Positions 19,134-31,003 of a stretch of DNA of 43,883 nucleotides are shown here, one piece after another. The stretch is taken from the NCBI GenBank assembly GCA_016217695.1, contig JACRHE010000171.1, positions 1-43,883 of the forward strand, read 5' to 3'. Under the pieces are notes generated by a model. The model was not told the origin of the DNA, did not search any database, and saw only the letters and a list, made by a program, of their open reading frames with translations. The stretch is from Nitrospirota bacterium. GTDB taxonomy: Bacteria > Nitrospirota > Thermodesulfovibrionia > Thermodesulfovibrionales > UBA6898. The number at the start of each line of letters is the position of its first letter. Position 1 is the first letter of the stretch. A program made the position numbers and the translations under genes.

Positions 19134-20468
19134 ATGACAATAGAAGAAATATGGAACAAAAGTCTCTTGCGAATCGAGGGAAAAGTTGGAAATAGTGTCT
19201 TCGATTTGTGGTTTAAGCCAATCAAACTTTCACAGTTGAAAGATCAGACAGCAACCCTTGAGATCCCAAACCGTTTTTTTAAAGAGTGGATTGAAGATTC
19301 ATATCCAAATCTCATAAGAGAATCGATGGAGACGGTCGTTGGTCATGAGGTAACTCTGCGCTATAAGATAGAAGATAAACAGCCCGGTGTCCAGAAGAAG
19401 ATCATAGATAAGCTTGAAAATAGAAGAATAAAACTGGCAAACAAGGGGATCTATCTTAATCCTAAGTTTTCTTTCGAAAACTTTATTACAGGCAACAGTA
19501 ATCAGTTCGCCCATGCAGCTGCAATTGCTGTTGCTGAATCGCCTGGCAAGACATATAATCCTCTGTTTATTTATGGCGGAGTCGGTCTTGGGAAAACGCA
19601 TCTCATGCATGCTATTGGCAATCGGGTACTGGATTCAAGACAGGATTTTTCGGTGCTCTATGTATCCTCGGAACAGTTTACGAATGAAGTAGTGTCCTCG
19701 CTGCGGCATGACAAGATGACAGAGTTAAAGGAAAAATATAGAAACCTGGATCTCCTCCTTCTTGATGATGTGCAGTTTATCGCGAAAAAAACTGCTACGC
19801 AGGAAGAATTTTTTTATACGTTTAATGCACTCTATGAGAAGCAGAAGCAGATAGTCATATCCTGCGACAGACCACCTAAAGAAATTAGTGAGGTTACGGA
19901 CAGGCTCAGGTCAAGGTTTAATATGGGGCTGATAGCAGATATCCAGCCTCCGGACATAGAGACGAAGCTGGCCATTATTTATAAAAAAGCTGATACCATG
20001 GGCATAAAAAGAATACCTGATGAAGTAGTAAATTTCCTTGCGACAAAGATCAAGTCCAATATCCGGGAGCTCGAAGGATGCCTTATCAGGATAGCTGCCC
20101 AGTCGTCGCTTACCGGAGAGGAAATATCCCTTGATACGACAAAGAAGATCCTGAAAGATATTATTCATGATGATGAGAAACCAATTACTATTGAGTCTGT
20201 GCAGAAGACCGTGTGTGATTTTTATAATATGACACTCTCAGATATCAAGGCAAGGCGAAGGACCAAGGAAATTGCCATGCCGAGACAGATAGCGATGTAT
20301 CTCTGCAAGCAGGTTACGAATGCCTCGCTGCATGAAATAGGAAAGAATTTTGGAGGCAAGGATCATGCTACTGTGATCTATGCCTGCAGACAGGTGGAAG
20401 AAAAACGCGTAAAGGACGAGACCTTCAGCAGGATGATAGACAATCTCCTGCAGAAGATAAAAAACTAA
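19134..20468 (+). CDS. dnaA: Chromosomal replication initiator DnaA
   Basis: AAA+ ATPase that melts oriC and loads the helicase. The 444 residues show domain I ('IWNKSLLRIEGKVGNSVFDLWFKPI'), a short linker and the AAA+ core. The core has Walker A 'IYGGVGLGKTHLMHAIGN', Walker B 'LLLLDDVQFIA' and sensor/arginine region 'EVTDRLRSRFNMGL'. Domain IV has the DNA-binding signature 'GKDHATVIYACRQVEEK'. The box-recognition helix looks conventional even though the nearby boxes are non-canonical. dnaN follows 10 bp later. The upstream promoter and box cluster suggest autoregulation. Confidence 0.98.
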   Translation: MTIEEIWNKSLLRIEGKVGNSVFDLWFKPIKLSQLKDQTATLEIPNRFFKEWIEDSYPNLIRESMETVVGHEVTLRYKIEDKQPGVQKKIIDKLENRRIKLANKGIYLNPKFSFENFITGNSNQFAHAAAIAVAESPGKTYNPLFIYGGVGLGKTHLMHAIGNRVLDSRQDFSVLYVSSEQFTNEVVSSLRHDKMTELKEKYRNLDLLLLDDVQFIAKKTATQEEFFYTFNALYEKQKQIVISCDRPPKEISEVTDRLRSRFNMGLIADIQPPDIETKLAIIYKKADTMGIKRIPDEVVNFLATKIKSNIRELEGCLIRIAAQSSLTGEEISLDTTKKILKDIIHDDEKPITIESVQKTVCDFYNMTLSDIKARRRTKEIAMPRQIAMYLCKQVTNASLHEIGKNFGGKDHATVIYACRQVEEKRVKDETFSRMIDNLLQKIKN

Positions 20469-20477
20469 GGAGGGGAT

Positions 20478-21578
20478 ATGAAAATAATTGTTGCTAAGGA
20501 TGAAATTCTGGCTAAACTCTCCAATATCCAGAATATTGTTGAAAAGAGAAATACCATGCCTATTTTGAGCCATTTTCTTTTAGATGCGGGTAAGCAGAAA
20601 TCCTCTATCACTGCAACAGATCTTGATACGGCGTTAAAAGAGCCCCTTCAGATCAAGGTGGAAAAAGAGGGCAGGATCTGTATCCCTGCCAGAAAGATGT
20701 TTGAGATCGTACGAGAGGTTGAGGGCGAACTTATACTGGAATCTCTCGATGAGCAGTGGCTGAAATTAAAAGCGGGCGCCAGCAATTTCAGGCTTGCCTG
20801 TCTTTCTGCCAAGGAATTTCCCGCATGGCCGGGCATGGAGGATACGGAGGAAATATCCCTTCCGGCATCTGTACTTTCTGAGGTGATTGAAAAAACCGTT
20901 TATGCGGCCGGCGAGAGTGACACGCGCTATACACTGAACGGCATTCTTTTTCATGTCTTGCCGGACGGTAAAATCACCGTTGTCGGCACCGACGGCCACC
21001 GGCTCGCTTGCGTTAACAGGACGATCGAAGGTTCGATACTTGCAGAAAGGAAGATTATAGTTCCAAGAAAGGCGGCGACCGAGCTCAGAAAGCTCCTTGA
21101 CAAGACTGTGGAAAAAGTGAAGGTATCGTTGTGCAAGAACCATATGCTTTTTACCATAGGAGAAATGCAGTTTCTCACAAGACTGATCGAGGGAACATAT
21201 CCAAATTACGAGCAGGTAATCCCGGCTTCCAATGAAAAAAGAATAGTCGTGCAGAGGGATATCTTTGCAAAAACAGCTCGCCGGGTTGCGATTATGTCAC
21301 GGGAGAAGTCAAATGCTGTAAAGGTTGACCTATCTGAGAATTTAATCACCATAACATCCTCGAATCCAGATCTTGGCGAGGCACAGGACGAGATTTCAGT
21401 CGAGTATAAGGGCGAGAGTCTTTCATTGGGATTCAATGCCAGATACCTTATAGATATCCTTGAGTCGATGGTTTCCGAGAACATTATTATGGAATTGCAG
21501 GCTTCCCTGAGTCCGGTGTTGCTCAGAGAGGAGAAGGATGAGAGCTACAGGTGTGTACTTATGCCTATGCGGATATAG
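20478..21578 (+). CDS. dnaN: DNA polymerase III sliding clamp (beta subunit)
   Basis: Ring-shaped processivity factor for DNA polymerase III. The 366 residues cover the three clamp domains: 'IVEKRNTMPILSHFLLDAGKQKSSITATDLDTALKE' in the first, 'YTLNGILFHVLPDGKITVVGTDGHRLACV' in the second and 'LGFNARYLIDILE' through 'YRCVLMPMRI' at the C-terminus. The final residues form the partner-binding pocket edge, as usual. A strong AAGGAGGGG ribosome site precedes the ATG. It lies between dnaA and gyrB, the classical origin order. Confidence 0.98.
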   Translation: MKIIVAKDEILAKLSNIQNIVEKRNTMPILSHFLLDAGKQKSSITATDLDTALKEPLQIKVEKEGRICIPARKMFEIVREVEGELILESLDEQWLKLKAGASNFRLACLSAKEFPAWPGMEDTEEISLPASVLSEVIEKTVYAAGESDTRYTLNGILFHVLPDGKITVVGTDGHRLACVNRTIEGSILAERKIIVPRKAATELRKLLDKTVEKVKVSLCKNHMLFTIGEMQFLTRLIEGTYPNYEQVIPASNEKRIVVQRDIFAKTARRVAIMSREKSNAVKVDLSENLITITSSNPDLGEAQDEISVEYKGESLSLGFNARYLIDILESMVSENIIMELQASLSPVLLREEKDESYRCVLMPMRI

Positions 21579-24014
<2,436 letters not shown>

Positions 24015-24073
24015 AGACTGCAGAGATTGGTGATCAAGTAAATCGGGTTTAAAGGAATGTCTTATAATTCTCA

Positions 24074-25013
24074 ATGAATCTGCATGATGAAGACATAGAG
24101 CCTTTTCGCGAGGCCCTGGGAATCGCGGAGAAAGCCGGTGACAGTGCCGAGGTCTCAAAAAACTGTAACCAGATAGGGATAGTGCATCAGAAGAGGGGTG
24201 ACTATGACAAGGCCCTTGATTATTCCTATAAGACATTGGGAATCACCGAAAAAACCGGAGATATCGACGGCGTTTCAAAAAGTTATAATCAGATAGGGAT
24301 CGTATATCAGAAGAGGGGGGATTATGACTGGGCTCTCGAATTTTATCACAAAGCTCTCGAAATTGCTGAGAAACAGGGGGATATTTCGGGGATAACGGTG
24401 GGCTATCAGAATATAGGGATTGTGTATCAGAAAAAGGGCGAATATGATAAGGCCCTTGAACTGTCACACAAAGCCCTCGAGATCAAGGAAAAGACGGAAG
24501 ATATTCACTCGATATTGAGGATATATGGGCAGATAGGGCTTTTGCATAAATTGCGGGGTGACTATGACAAGGCCCTTGATTATTCAGAAAGAGCCCTTGT
24601 TTTTGCAGAGAAGATCGGTGATATTGCCGGAATTTCAATGAGTTATAACCAGATAGGGATAGTACATCAGGAAAGAGGCGATTACGACAAGGCCCTCGAT
24701 TATTCAGAAAGAGGCCTTGCCCTTGCGGAGCGGATTGGTGATATTGCAGAGGTTTCGATGAGCTATAAGCAGATAGGGATAGTACACCAGAACCGCGGTG
24801 ATTACGACAAGGCCCTTGAATTTTACCAAAGGGCCCTGGAGATAGCAGAAAAGATCGGGGATATAGCAGGCGTGTCGAAGAGCTATCACCAGATAGGGAT
24901 AGTACATCAGAACCGCAGCGATTACGACAAGGCTCTTGAGTTTTACCAAAAGGCCCTGGAGATAGCCAAGAAAGTCGGCGACATAGTCGGAGTTGCCAGC
25001 AGTATTGGCATGA
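24074..25013 (+). repeat. Tandem 120-bp coding repeats, seven to eight units
   Basis: The TPR units keep exact 120-bp register at DNA level. The string AGATAGGGAT or a close variant recurs at 24171, 24291, 24411, 24531, 24651, 24771 and 24891. The units around 24541-24960 are the most alike. This points to recent unit duplication or gene conversion within the gene. Confidence 0.9.
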
Positions 25014-25198
25014 TAGGTAAGGTTATGTATATGCGGAAAAACTATAAGGATGCGTTTGTTGATTACTTAATAGCGCTGGATATTTTTGAGAGGATAGGCT
25101 CTCCGAATATAAACATTGTTCATGAATTGATTACGGAATTAACCCGCGAAATGGGCGAGGAAGATTTCAACAAGCTAATAGAGGAGTTCAAAAATTAG
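24074..25198 (+). CDS. Tetratricopeptide-repeat protein
   Basis: 374 residues made almost wholly of eight 40-residue TPRs of the kinesin-light-chain/TPR_12 type, consensus 'YNQIGIVHQKRGDYDKALEFYQKALEIAEKIGDIAGVSKS'. A short tail ends in 'ELTREMGEEDFNKLIEEFKN'. No signal peptide, membrane helix or effector domain is present, so it looks like a soluble protein-binding scaffold. The start is uncertain: the first repeat is cut short, no ribosome site lies just before the ATG, and a TATAAT (24063-24068) ends 5 bp before it. That suggests leaderless expression, or an N-terminus lost by repeat recombination. Partner unknown. Confidence 0.8.
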   Translation: MNLHDEDIEPFREALGIAEKAGDSAEVSKNCNQIGIVHQKRGDYDKALDYSYKTLGITEKTGDIDGVSKSYNQIGIVYQKRGDYDWALEFYHKALEIAEKQGDISGITVGYQNIGIVYQKKGEYDKALELSHKALEIKEKTEDIHSILRIYGQIGLLHKLRGDYDKALDYSERALVFAEKIGDIAGISMSYNQIGIVHQERGDYDKALDYSERGLALAERIGDIAEVSMSYKQIGIVHQNRGDYDKALEFYQRALEIAEKIGDIAGVSKSYHQIGIVHQNRSDYDKALEFYQKALEIAKKVGDIVGVASSIGMIGKVMYMRKNYKDAFVDYLIALDIFERIGSPNINIVHELITELTREMGEEDFNKLIEEFKN

Positions 25199-25305
25199 GT
25201 TTGCTGTCTGAAGCCTAGAATCTTTCTCCGCAATGCAATGAATTTGGCAGCCCGGAACAGTAAGTTGCCATTAACCGAATAATATCCTTTCACATATGTA
25301 AATTC

Positions 25306-25335
25306 TTGATCGAACTATTTCCAATGTGCTACTTT
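25306..25335 (+). promoter_or_regulatory. Weak promoter candidate before the HEAT-repeat gene
   Basis: TTGATC (25306-25311) and TACTTT (25330-25335) are 18 bp apart, 22 bp before the ATG at 25358. A GGGAGAGG ribosome site lies between. Match quality is moderate. Confidence 0.25.
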
Positions 25336-25357
25336 TAATGAAGGGAGAGGATTAGGC

Positions 25358-26377
25358 ATGGATGTTTTTACCTCAAGGTTGAGACCGTTAGTGCTCCATC
25401 TGATAGTTTTAATGTCAGTGCTGTTTTGTGTCCCCCAGGCATATTCTGAAACTAAAGACACAGAAAAGATAAATGCGCTTATCAGGGAGCTGCGGAACAA
25501 CGACCCTGATGTAAGGTGGAAGGCAGTCGATGCCCTGAAAGAGACCGGCAGTGCGGCGGTAGGTCCGCTGATTGAAGCAATGAAAGATACGGATCCTGAT
25601 GTACACCGAATGCTTGTGGACATTTTAAAAAGTATCGGGAATCCGGCGGTCGGACCATTAATCGCTTCGCTGAAACATTCCAGCTCGTCTGTTCGTGTGG
25701 GTGCCGTCGAGATACTTGGGAAGACAGAGGATGCGCGGGCCATAGAAGCGCTCATTGTATCTTTGCGCGATGAAAGTGCCGATGTCCGGGAAAAAGCGAT
25801 GAAGGCGATGATGAAAATAAGGGATCGTCGCGCAGTTGAACCGTTGATCGTATCGCTCAAGGATGGCAGCACCGATATAAGAAGGGTATCGGCAGAGGTG
25901 CTGCTTCAGATAAAAGATCCGCGGGCTGTTGAACCGCTTATAGATCTGCTTTCAGATAAGAGTGCCGATGTGCGTAGGGTTGCTGCTGAGGCTCTTTGGC
26001 AGATGAGAAATGAGCCGCAGGTAAAAAATGTCATGGAGGTAATGAAGAACCTGATTCAGATTTATAGGACATATAAGGGGATACCTCGAAGAGCTGCGAA
26101 AATGTCGCAGGAGAAATACAGGGATATGGAATATTTTAACGACAATATAAAACTTATATATAAAACTTATTCTTTATTTATTCTCGGTGCCCAGTTGGAT
26201 TCAGAACCCATTTTGGTGGCAGCCTTCGATAGGTATGGCGACAGACAGATGGCCTCGGATTTCCTCAATTGCGGCAATCAGCAATTGATGCAGGAGGCCT
26301 TTAACTGGGCGCGTGATAATTATTATGAACTTAGCACCGCCTCGGTCAGTAGCGGTCCGCGGTGGGGACGTAAATGA
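25358..26377 (+). CDS. Exported HEAT-repeat protein
   Basis: 339 residues with an N-terminal signal sequence ('LRPLVLHLIVLMSVLFCVPQAYS', cleavage likely after AYS) and about six PBS-lyase-type HEAT repeats (about 35-215). The repeats have the pattern 'DPDVRWKAVDALKETGSAAVGPLIEAMKDTDPDV' and 'AVEPLIVSLKDGSTDIRRVSAEVLLQIKDPR'. A non-repeat C-terminal domain of about 115 residues follows ('YRTYKGIPRRAAKMSQEKYRDMEYFNDNIKLIYKTYSLFILGAQLDSEPILVAAF') that I do not recognise. It is predicted periplasmic. It follows the TPR gene and ends in a convergent arrangement with the sdh operon. No catalytic motif is seen, so a scaffold role is most likely. Confidence 0.8.
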   Translation: MDVFTSRLRPLVLHLIVLMSVLFCVPQAYSETKDTEKINALIRELRNNDPDVRWKAVDALKETGSAAVGPLIEAMKDTDPDVHRMLVDILKSIGNPAVGPLIASLKHSSSSVRVGAVEILGKTEDARAIEALIVSLRDESADVREKAMKAMMKIRDRRAVEPLIVSLKDGSTDIRRVSAEVLLQIKDPRAVEPLIDLLSDKSADVRRVAAEALWQMRNEPQVKNVMEVMKNLIQIYRTYKGIPRRAAKMSQEKYRDMEYFNDNIKLIYKTYSLFILGAQLDSEPILVAAFDRYGDRQMASDFLNCGNQQLMQEAFNWARDNYYELSTASVSSGPRWGRK

Positions 26378-26393
26378 GAATTATAGTATCACG

Positions 26394-26729
26394 TCAGAGC
26401 ATGATAATCATGAGTCCGGCCGTTAAAAGAGATAATGCCGTTAAAACAATAAATACCTGCGTAAATTTAAGTATATAGGGAGACCGAATATATTCCAGCG
26501 CAATACCCCAGGCACCCTGAAAACCGTGGTATATGACGGAGACCAGAAAAATAATATCAAAGGCTATCCAGTATGGATTGGCAAGCCTTGCCATAACGGC
26601 TTCAAAGGCGATCTGGTCATGGCCGTTACTTGGGCCATAATAATGCATATAATAAAAATGTATCGTTAGTCCCGCTAGTAGAGTACCCCCGCTAATCCTC
26701 TGTAAAAGCCATTCCAGAGCCCCTTTCAA
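26394..26729 (-). CDS. sdhD: Succinate dehydrogenase membrane anchor subunit
   Basis: 111-residue membrane protein with three helices ('LLAGLTIHFYYMHYYG', 'WIAFDIIFLVSVIYHGFQGAWGIALEY', 'FTQVFIVLTALSLLTAGLMIIML'). This is the size and layout of the small SDH/fumarate reductase anchor. His in 'VIYHGFQG' is a possible heme ligand. The family is weakly conserved, so the assignment rests largely on position as last gene of the sdhA-sdhB-fumC-sdhC series, overlapping sdhC by 4 nt. It anchors the catalytic subunits and helps form the quinone site. Confidence 0.8.
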   Translation of the reverse strand: MKGALEWLLQRISGGTLLAGLTIHFYYMHYYGPSNGHDQIAFEAVMARLANPYWIAFDIIFLVSVIYHGFQGAWGIALEYIRSPYILKFTQVFIVLTALSLLTAGLMIIML

Positions 26730-27070
26730 TGCGCATTCCGAATGAAATGCAGAACTCCGTATATAACGGTTGACAGGCCCAGCGAAAGGGCTATAAGGAA
26801 AAGGGGCTTATGCAGAGGGGTTGGTGCTCCGAGATCCATCAGCGTCAGCCGGAGACCATTAAGTGCATGGAATACCACGAGCATAAGCAGAACGAGTTCT
26901 CCCAGTCTCATGAAGGGGGTATACATAAGTTCAATGATCGCTTCATACTGCCGAGGGTCTTTGAGGTGGCTCAAAAAATAGAGGTGAAGGAAAATATAGC
27001 AGGTTAGAGATATACCTGTAATGCGATGTATCCCCCATGCGAGTGAACCGGTTTTAACTTTATATCGCAT
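26726..27070 (-). CDS. sdhC: Succinate dehydrogenase cytochrome b556 subunit
   Basis: 114 residues with three membrane helices and the cytochrome b556 signature 'SLAWGIHRITGISLTCYIFLHLYFL' and 'VFHALNGLRLTLMDLG'. The His residues in these segments would bind heme b, and the HRITG segment contributes to the quinone pocket in characterised homologues. The gene begins 11 nt inside the end of fumC and overlaps sdhD by 4 nt, so all three are translationally coupled. Confidence 0.9.
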   Translation of the reverse strand: MRYKVKTGSLAWGIHRITGISLTCYIFLHLYFLSHLKDPRQYEAIIELMYTPFMRLGELVLLMLVVFHALNGLRLTLMDLGAPTPLHKPLFLIALSLGLSTVIYGVLHFIRNAH

Positions 27071-28448
27071 TGCCTTTTAGCCAGGGGTCTATCAATCCGT
27101 CGATTTCATCAGGGGAAAGATTCGTCATCTCTGCAGCAACATCCTTTATTGCTCTTTTTTCAGCATATGCCCTTTTAGCTATCTCGGCCGCCTTGTCATA
27201 CCCTAAGACCGGTGTTAAGGCTGTAACGAGGGCAGGATTTTGCTGTATTATATCGGCTATTTTATCCCGGTTAAGAATGAAACCTGAAAGAGCCTTATCA
27301 GCCAGTAGGCGGGCCGAATTTCCGAGTATAGAGAGAGACTGCAGAAGATTATGCGCTATTAATGGAAGCATGGCATTCAGCTCAAAATTGCCTGAAGCAT
27401 TTCCGATTGAGACTGCCACATCATTTCCGATAACCTGGGAACACGCCATCATTGCGGACTCGCAAATAACAGGGTTGATCTTGCCGGGCATAATGCTTGA
27501 TCCAGGCTGAAGCGGAGGCAAGACTATCTCTGCGAGTCCTGCAGAGGGACCGCTGTTCATGAGCCTGAGGTCATTTGCAATCTTAAATAAGGAGGTGGCT
27601 GCTGTTTTAAGATGACCGCTAAGTTCCGTGGCAGAGTCCATGCCGGCCTGTGCAGCAAAATGATTGTCTGTCTCCACAAATGCAAGACCTGTTCGTCCGG
27701 ACAGTTTTCTTGCCACCATCTTTCCAAATTCAGGATGGGTATTCATACCTGTTCCTACGGCCGTACCTCCTATGGCAAGTCTTAGCAGCCTTGGTAAACA
27801 GGACATGATGCGTTCCGAGGCTTCAGCTATCTGATATGACCACCCGCTTATTTCATGGCTCATCCGGATCGGCACCGCGTCCATAAGATGAGTTCTGCCT
27901 GTTTTTACGACGTCAGAGAACTCGGCTGAACGTTTATCAAGTGTTTCTTTCAGGTGTCTCAACGCTGGAAATACCAGTTCATGCAACTGAAGACAGACAC
28001 TGACATGTATGGCAGTCGGTATAACGTCATTCGATGATTGCCCCATGTTAACGTGGTCGTTTGGATGGATACTCTTAATCTGAGACTTGCCTTTTAGGAT
28101 GCTGATGGCACGGTTTGCTATAACCTCATTTGTGTTCATATGAGTCGACGTGCCGGAGCCGGTCTGGAAAATATCAACCGGGAAGTGATCATCCCATCTG
28201 CCCTGACTTACTTCATCGGCAGCCTTCTGTATTGCATCTGCTACGTCCGGGAAAAGCAGGCCAAGCTCCTTATTTGTCTCCGCAGCCGCAGTCTTAATCA
28301 TGCCGAGTGCGCGGATAAAAACACGCGGAAAGCGAATTCCGCTCACCGGAAAATTATCGACTGCCCTTTGAGTTTGCGGCCCATAGAGGGCGTCTTCAGG
28401 GACTTTGACTTCCCCCAGAGAATCTTTCTCTATGCGATAAGTCTTCAT
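27060..28448 (-). CDS. fumC: Class II fumarate hydratase
   Basis: Reversible hydration of fumarate to malate, with no iron-sulfur cluster. The 462 residues show 'TYRIEKDSLGEVKVPEDALYGPQTQRAVDNFPVSG', 'VFQTGSGTSTHMNTNEVIANRA'-type substrate loops, 'VKTGRTHLMDAVP' and the superfamily signature 'GSSIMPGKINPV'. Length and the N-terminal 'YGPQTQRA' separate it from aspartase and argininosuccinate lyase; aspartase is the main alternative. It lies inside the sdh operon between sdhB and sdhC, and its end overlaps sdhC. This makes succinate-fumarate-malate interconversion one transcription unit. Confidence 0.93.
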   Translation of the reverse strand: MKTYRIEKDSLGEVKVPEDALYGPQTQRAVDNFPVSGIRFPRVFIRALGMIKTAAAETNKELGLLFPDVADAIQKAADEVSQGRWDDHFPVDIFQTGSGTSTHMNTNEVIANRAISILKGKSQIKSIHPNDHVNMGQSSNDVIPTAIHVSVCLQLHELVFPALRHLKETLDKRSAEFSDVVKTGRTHLMDAVPIRMSHEISGWSYQIAEASERIMSCLPRLLRLAIGGTAVGTGMNTHPEFGKMVARKLSGRTGLAFVETDNHFAAQAGMDSATELSGHLKTAATSLFKIANDLRLMNSGPSAGLAEIVLPPLQPGSSIMPGKINPVICESAMMACSQVIGNDVAVSIGNASGNFELNAMLPLIAHNLLQSLSILGNSARLLADKALSGFILNRDKIADIIQQNPALVTALTPVLGYDKAAEIAKRAYAEKRAIKDVAAEMTNLSPDEIDGLIDPWLKGNAI

Positions 28449-28483
28449 AAGTTATCTCATCATTCCCCTTGGACGGGGAGACT

Positions 28484-29263
28484 CTACTTAAGCCTCAGAC
28501 TTTTTTTCAGCGCCGCCCGCTTTAACTTTGATATGTAAGCCGTAATATCAATTTCCTTTGGACATACTTCCACGCAATTATAGATAGAGTGGCATCTCCA
28601 TAGACCATGGGTATGGGTTACAGCCCGAAGTCTCTCGTCAAACGCCCTGTCACGAGTATCAAAAATAAACCTTGCTGCCTTCAAAAGAGCTGAGGGTCCC
28701 AGATATTTCTTATCTGCCCAGTAGCTGGGACAGGCAGAGGTACATGAGCCGCACATGATGCATGTTATAGCCTGTAGAATCTTTTTCTGGTCCTTGGGGT
28801 CCTGCAGTCTTTCCCGTTCAGGAGGAGGATCATTGTTAATGAGATAGGGCAGGACTTTTTCATTCATTCCGAAAAAAGGTTCCATGTCAACGACAAGGTC
28901 TTTGACTACTTCAAGGGCGGGCAAAGGCTCGATAATTACAGCTACGCCGGCTGTATGGGCACTTTTATTGCGGGCGGAAAGATCCTTCATCAGCGTCTGA
29001 CAGGCAAGTCTGTTTTGCCCATTTATTTTCATTGCGCAGGAACCACAGATACCGTGAGCACAGGAGCGACGGAAGGTAAGACTGCCGTCAACATCATCCT
29101 TGATCTTTATAAGACCGTCAAGTATTCTGTCGGAGTCCTCCATTTCCAGGACAAACTCTTCCCAGTGAGGCTGCCTGTCTATCTCGGGATCAAAGCGCTT
29201 TATTTTGAAGGTATATTTTTTCATTTCATTCGAATTGCGATTCTTTAGGAGACCGGACACCAC
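28484..29263 (-). CDS. sdhB: Succinate dehydrogenase/fumarate reductase iron-sulfur subunit
   Basis: Electron-transfer subunit carrying three clusters. It has a [2Fe-2S] site in 'SCAHGICGSCAMKINGQNRLAC' and Cys sets for [4Fe-4S] and [3Fe-4S] in 'CIMCGSCTSACP' and 'CHSIYNCVEVCPKEID'. The ORF opens with GTG at 29263 (259 residues). An ATG at 29224 ('MKKYTFKIKRFDPE') looks like the normal N-terminus and is the more likely start, though neither has a strong ribosome site. It lies 10 bp after sdhA and 35 bp before fumC. Confidence 0.95.
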   Translation of the reverse strand: MVSGLLKNRNSNEMKKYTFKIKRFDPEIDRQPHWEEFVLEMEDSDRILDGLIKIKDDVDGSLTFRRSCAHGICGSCAMKINGQNRLACQTLMKDLSARNKSAHTAGVAVIIEPLPALEVVKDLVVDMEPFFGMNEKVLPYLINNDPPPERERLQDPKDQKKILQAITCIMCGSCTSACPSYWADKKYLGPSALLKAARFIFDTRDRAFDERLRAVTHTHGLWRCHSIYNCVEVCPKEIDITAYISKLKRAALKKSLRLK

Positions 29264-29273
29264 AAGGGACCTG

Positions 29274-30998
29274 TTAATATTTCCTTTCTGCAGGCCGAAA
29301 TCTCGTTATCCTTACCTCCTTATATCCAAACACAGGTCCTTTGTCGGTCTTGAATGCCAGCGTATGTTTGAGCCAGTTCATATCATCCCGGTCGGGAAAA
29401 TCCTCGCGGGTATGGGCGCCCCTGCTCTCTGTTCTTTGAAGAGCGGAATGGGCAATTAACTCTCCCAATGATATCAGATGGTTAAGCTCAAGCGCCTCCA
29501 GAAGTTCAGTATTAAATCGTTTCCCCTTGTCTTTCAGCCCTATCTCAAGCGTCCTTTCCCGTAATCCCTTTAGCGCCTCAGTGAGGGAAAGAAGCTCATT
29601 TTCGGTTCTAAATTCGGAGCATTTATCCATCATCGCCTGTTGAAGCGCCTTTCTGATGACTGCCGCTTTTTCACTGCCTTTTCTTCTGAGCATGGTATCG
29701 ATCGCTTCCCGCGCCCTGTCAACCGACTCTTTGGAGACTGAACCGCGCCCTGTTTTGTTGAGTATATCACATATCGCGATGCCTGCCCTTCTTCCAAAAA
29801 CAACTGTGTCCAGCAGAGAATTGCATCCCAGGCGGTTCGCTCCGTGTACCGAGACGCAGGCGCATTCACCTGCCGCAAAAAGACCTTCTATCGCGTCACC
29901 AATTTCATTCTTCAGTACCCTCCCGTCAATATCCGTCGGTATTCCGCCCATGGCATAGTGGGCAGTGGGTAAAACCGGAATGGGAGCCATAGAAGGATCA
30001 ATCCCCATGTAAATCCTGCAGAAGGTCGAGATCTCAGGCAGCCTCTCCTCAATGATTCTCTTGTCTACCTTTGTGAGGTCAAGATGGACATAGTCCCTGC
30101 CATCTATTCCTCTCCCCTCGCGTATCTCTGTAATGATCGCCCGTGAGACCATATCCCTTGGCGCCAGATCCTTGATAGTAGGCGCGTAATGTTCCATGAA
30201 CCGCTCACCTTTGCCGTTAAGCAGGATGCCGCCTTCGCCCCGAGCGCCTTCTGTAATGAGAATCCCCAGTCCATAAAGCCCTGTAGGATGGAATTGGAAG
30301 AATTCCATATCTTCCAGCGGAATGCCCTTGTCGGCAAGGATACCAAGACAATCGCCTGTACTTGCATGGGCGTTGGATGTTGTCTTGAATACCTTTCCAT
30401 ATCCGCCGGATGCAACGAGTACTGCCTCTGCAGTGAATAAATGTATCTCGCCTGTCAGTATTTCCAGCGCGATCACCCCTGTGCATCTGTTTTTTTCGAT
30501 GGCAATATCGATTACATGGAACTCCTTAAAGAACTGAACACCCTGTCTCCCGCATTGTTCGAATAGGGCGAACATGATAGCGTGTCCTGTACGGTCGGCA
30601 GAATAACAGGCCCTTCTCACCGGAGCAGATCCAAACTCCCGAGTATGACCTCCGAACTTCCTCTGTGCTATCTTGCCTTCGGGCGTCCGCGAAAAGGGGA
30701 CCCCAAGGTGTTCCAGTTCGATAATAGTCCGTATGGCATCTTCGCACATGACTTCAATCGCATCCTGATCACCGAGGAAATCTCCGCCCTTTGCAGTATC
30801 GTAAAAATGCCATTCCGGCCTGTCCGGTTCTTCATTGCCCAGGGCCGCCCCTATTCCCCCCTGAGCAGCGGTGGAATGGGAACGGGTAGGATAGAGTTTT
30901 GTGAGAACAGCAACTGAGCCTTGCCTGGAGACTTCGACTGCGGCGCGAAGTCCTGCCAGGCCTGAACCGATGATGACCGCATCGAACGAATGGATCAT
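29274..30998 (-). CDS. sdhA: Succinate dehydrogenase/fumarate reductase flavoprotein subunit
   Basis: Catalytic FAD subunit oxidising succinate or reducing fumarate. The 574 residues show the dinucleotide-binding '[19 protein letters not shown]' and the covalent-FAD region '[18 protein letters not shown]'. Also seen are '[25 protein letters not shown]', '[26 protein letters not shown]' and the catalytic-arginine end '[16 protein letters not shown]'. It is first gene of the operon. Direction in the cell cannot be told from sequence. No Shine-Dalgarno lies before the ATG, and a TATAAT is only 6 bp away, so the mRNA may be leaderless or nearly so. Confidence 0.96.
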   Translation of the reverse strand: MIHSFDAVIIGSGLAGLRAAVEVSRQGSVAVLTKLYPTRSHSTAAQGGIGAALGNEEPDRPEWHFYDTAKGGDFLGDQDAIEVMCEDAIRTIIELEHLGVPFSRTPEGKIAQRKFGGHTREFGSAPVRRACYSADRTGHAIMFALFEQCGRQGVQFFKEFHVIDIAIEKNRCTGVIALEILTGEIHLFTAEAVLVASGGYGKVFKTTSNAHASTGDCLGILADKGIPLEDMEFFQFHPTGLYGLGILITEGARGEGGILLNGKGERFMEHYAPTIKDLAPRDMVSRAIITEIREGRGIDGRDYVHLDLTKVDKRIIEERLPEISTFCRIYMGIDPSMAPIPVLPTAHYAMGGIPTDIDGRVLKNEIGDAIEGLFAAGECACVSVHGANRLGCNSLLDTVVFGRRAGIAICDILNKTGRGSVSKESVDRAREAIDTMLRRKGSEKAAVIRKALQQAMMDKCSEFRTENELLSLTEALKGLRERTLEIGLKDKGKRFNTELLEALELNHLISLGELIAHSALQRTESRGAHTREDFPDRDDMNWLKHTLAFKTDKGPVFGYKEVRITRFRPAERKY

Positions 30999-31003
30999 AA
31001 TTC

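Noticed and set aside
24074-25198. Regular 120-bp repeats considered as a CRISPR-like or iteron array.
   Set aside because: The repeats are coding, in frame, lack spacers and translate to clear TPRs.
26378-26393. Terminator between the convergent HEAT and sdhD genes.
   Set aside because: Only 16 bp with no GC-rich hairpin or T-run; no strong intrinsic terminator was found anywhere in the window.
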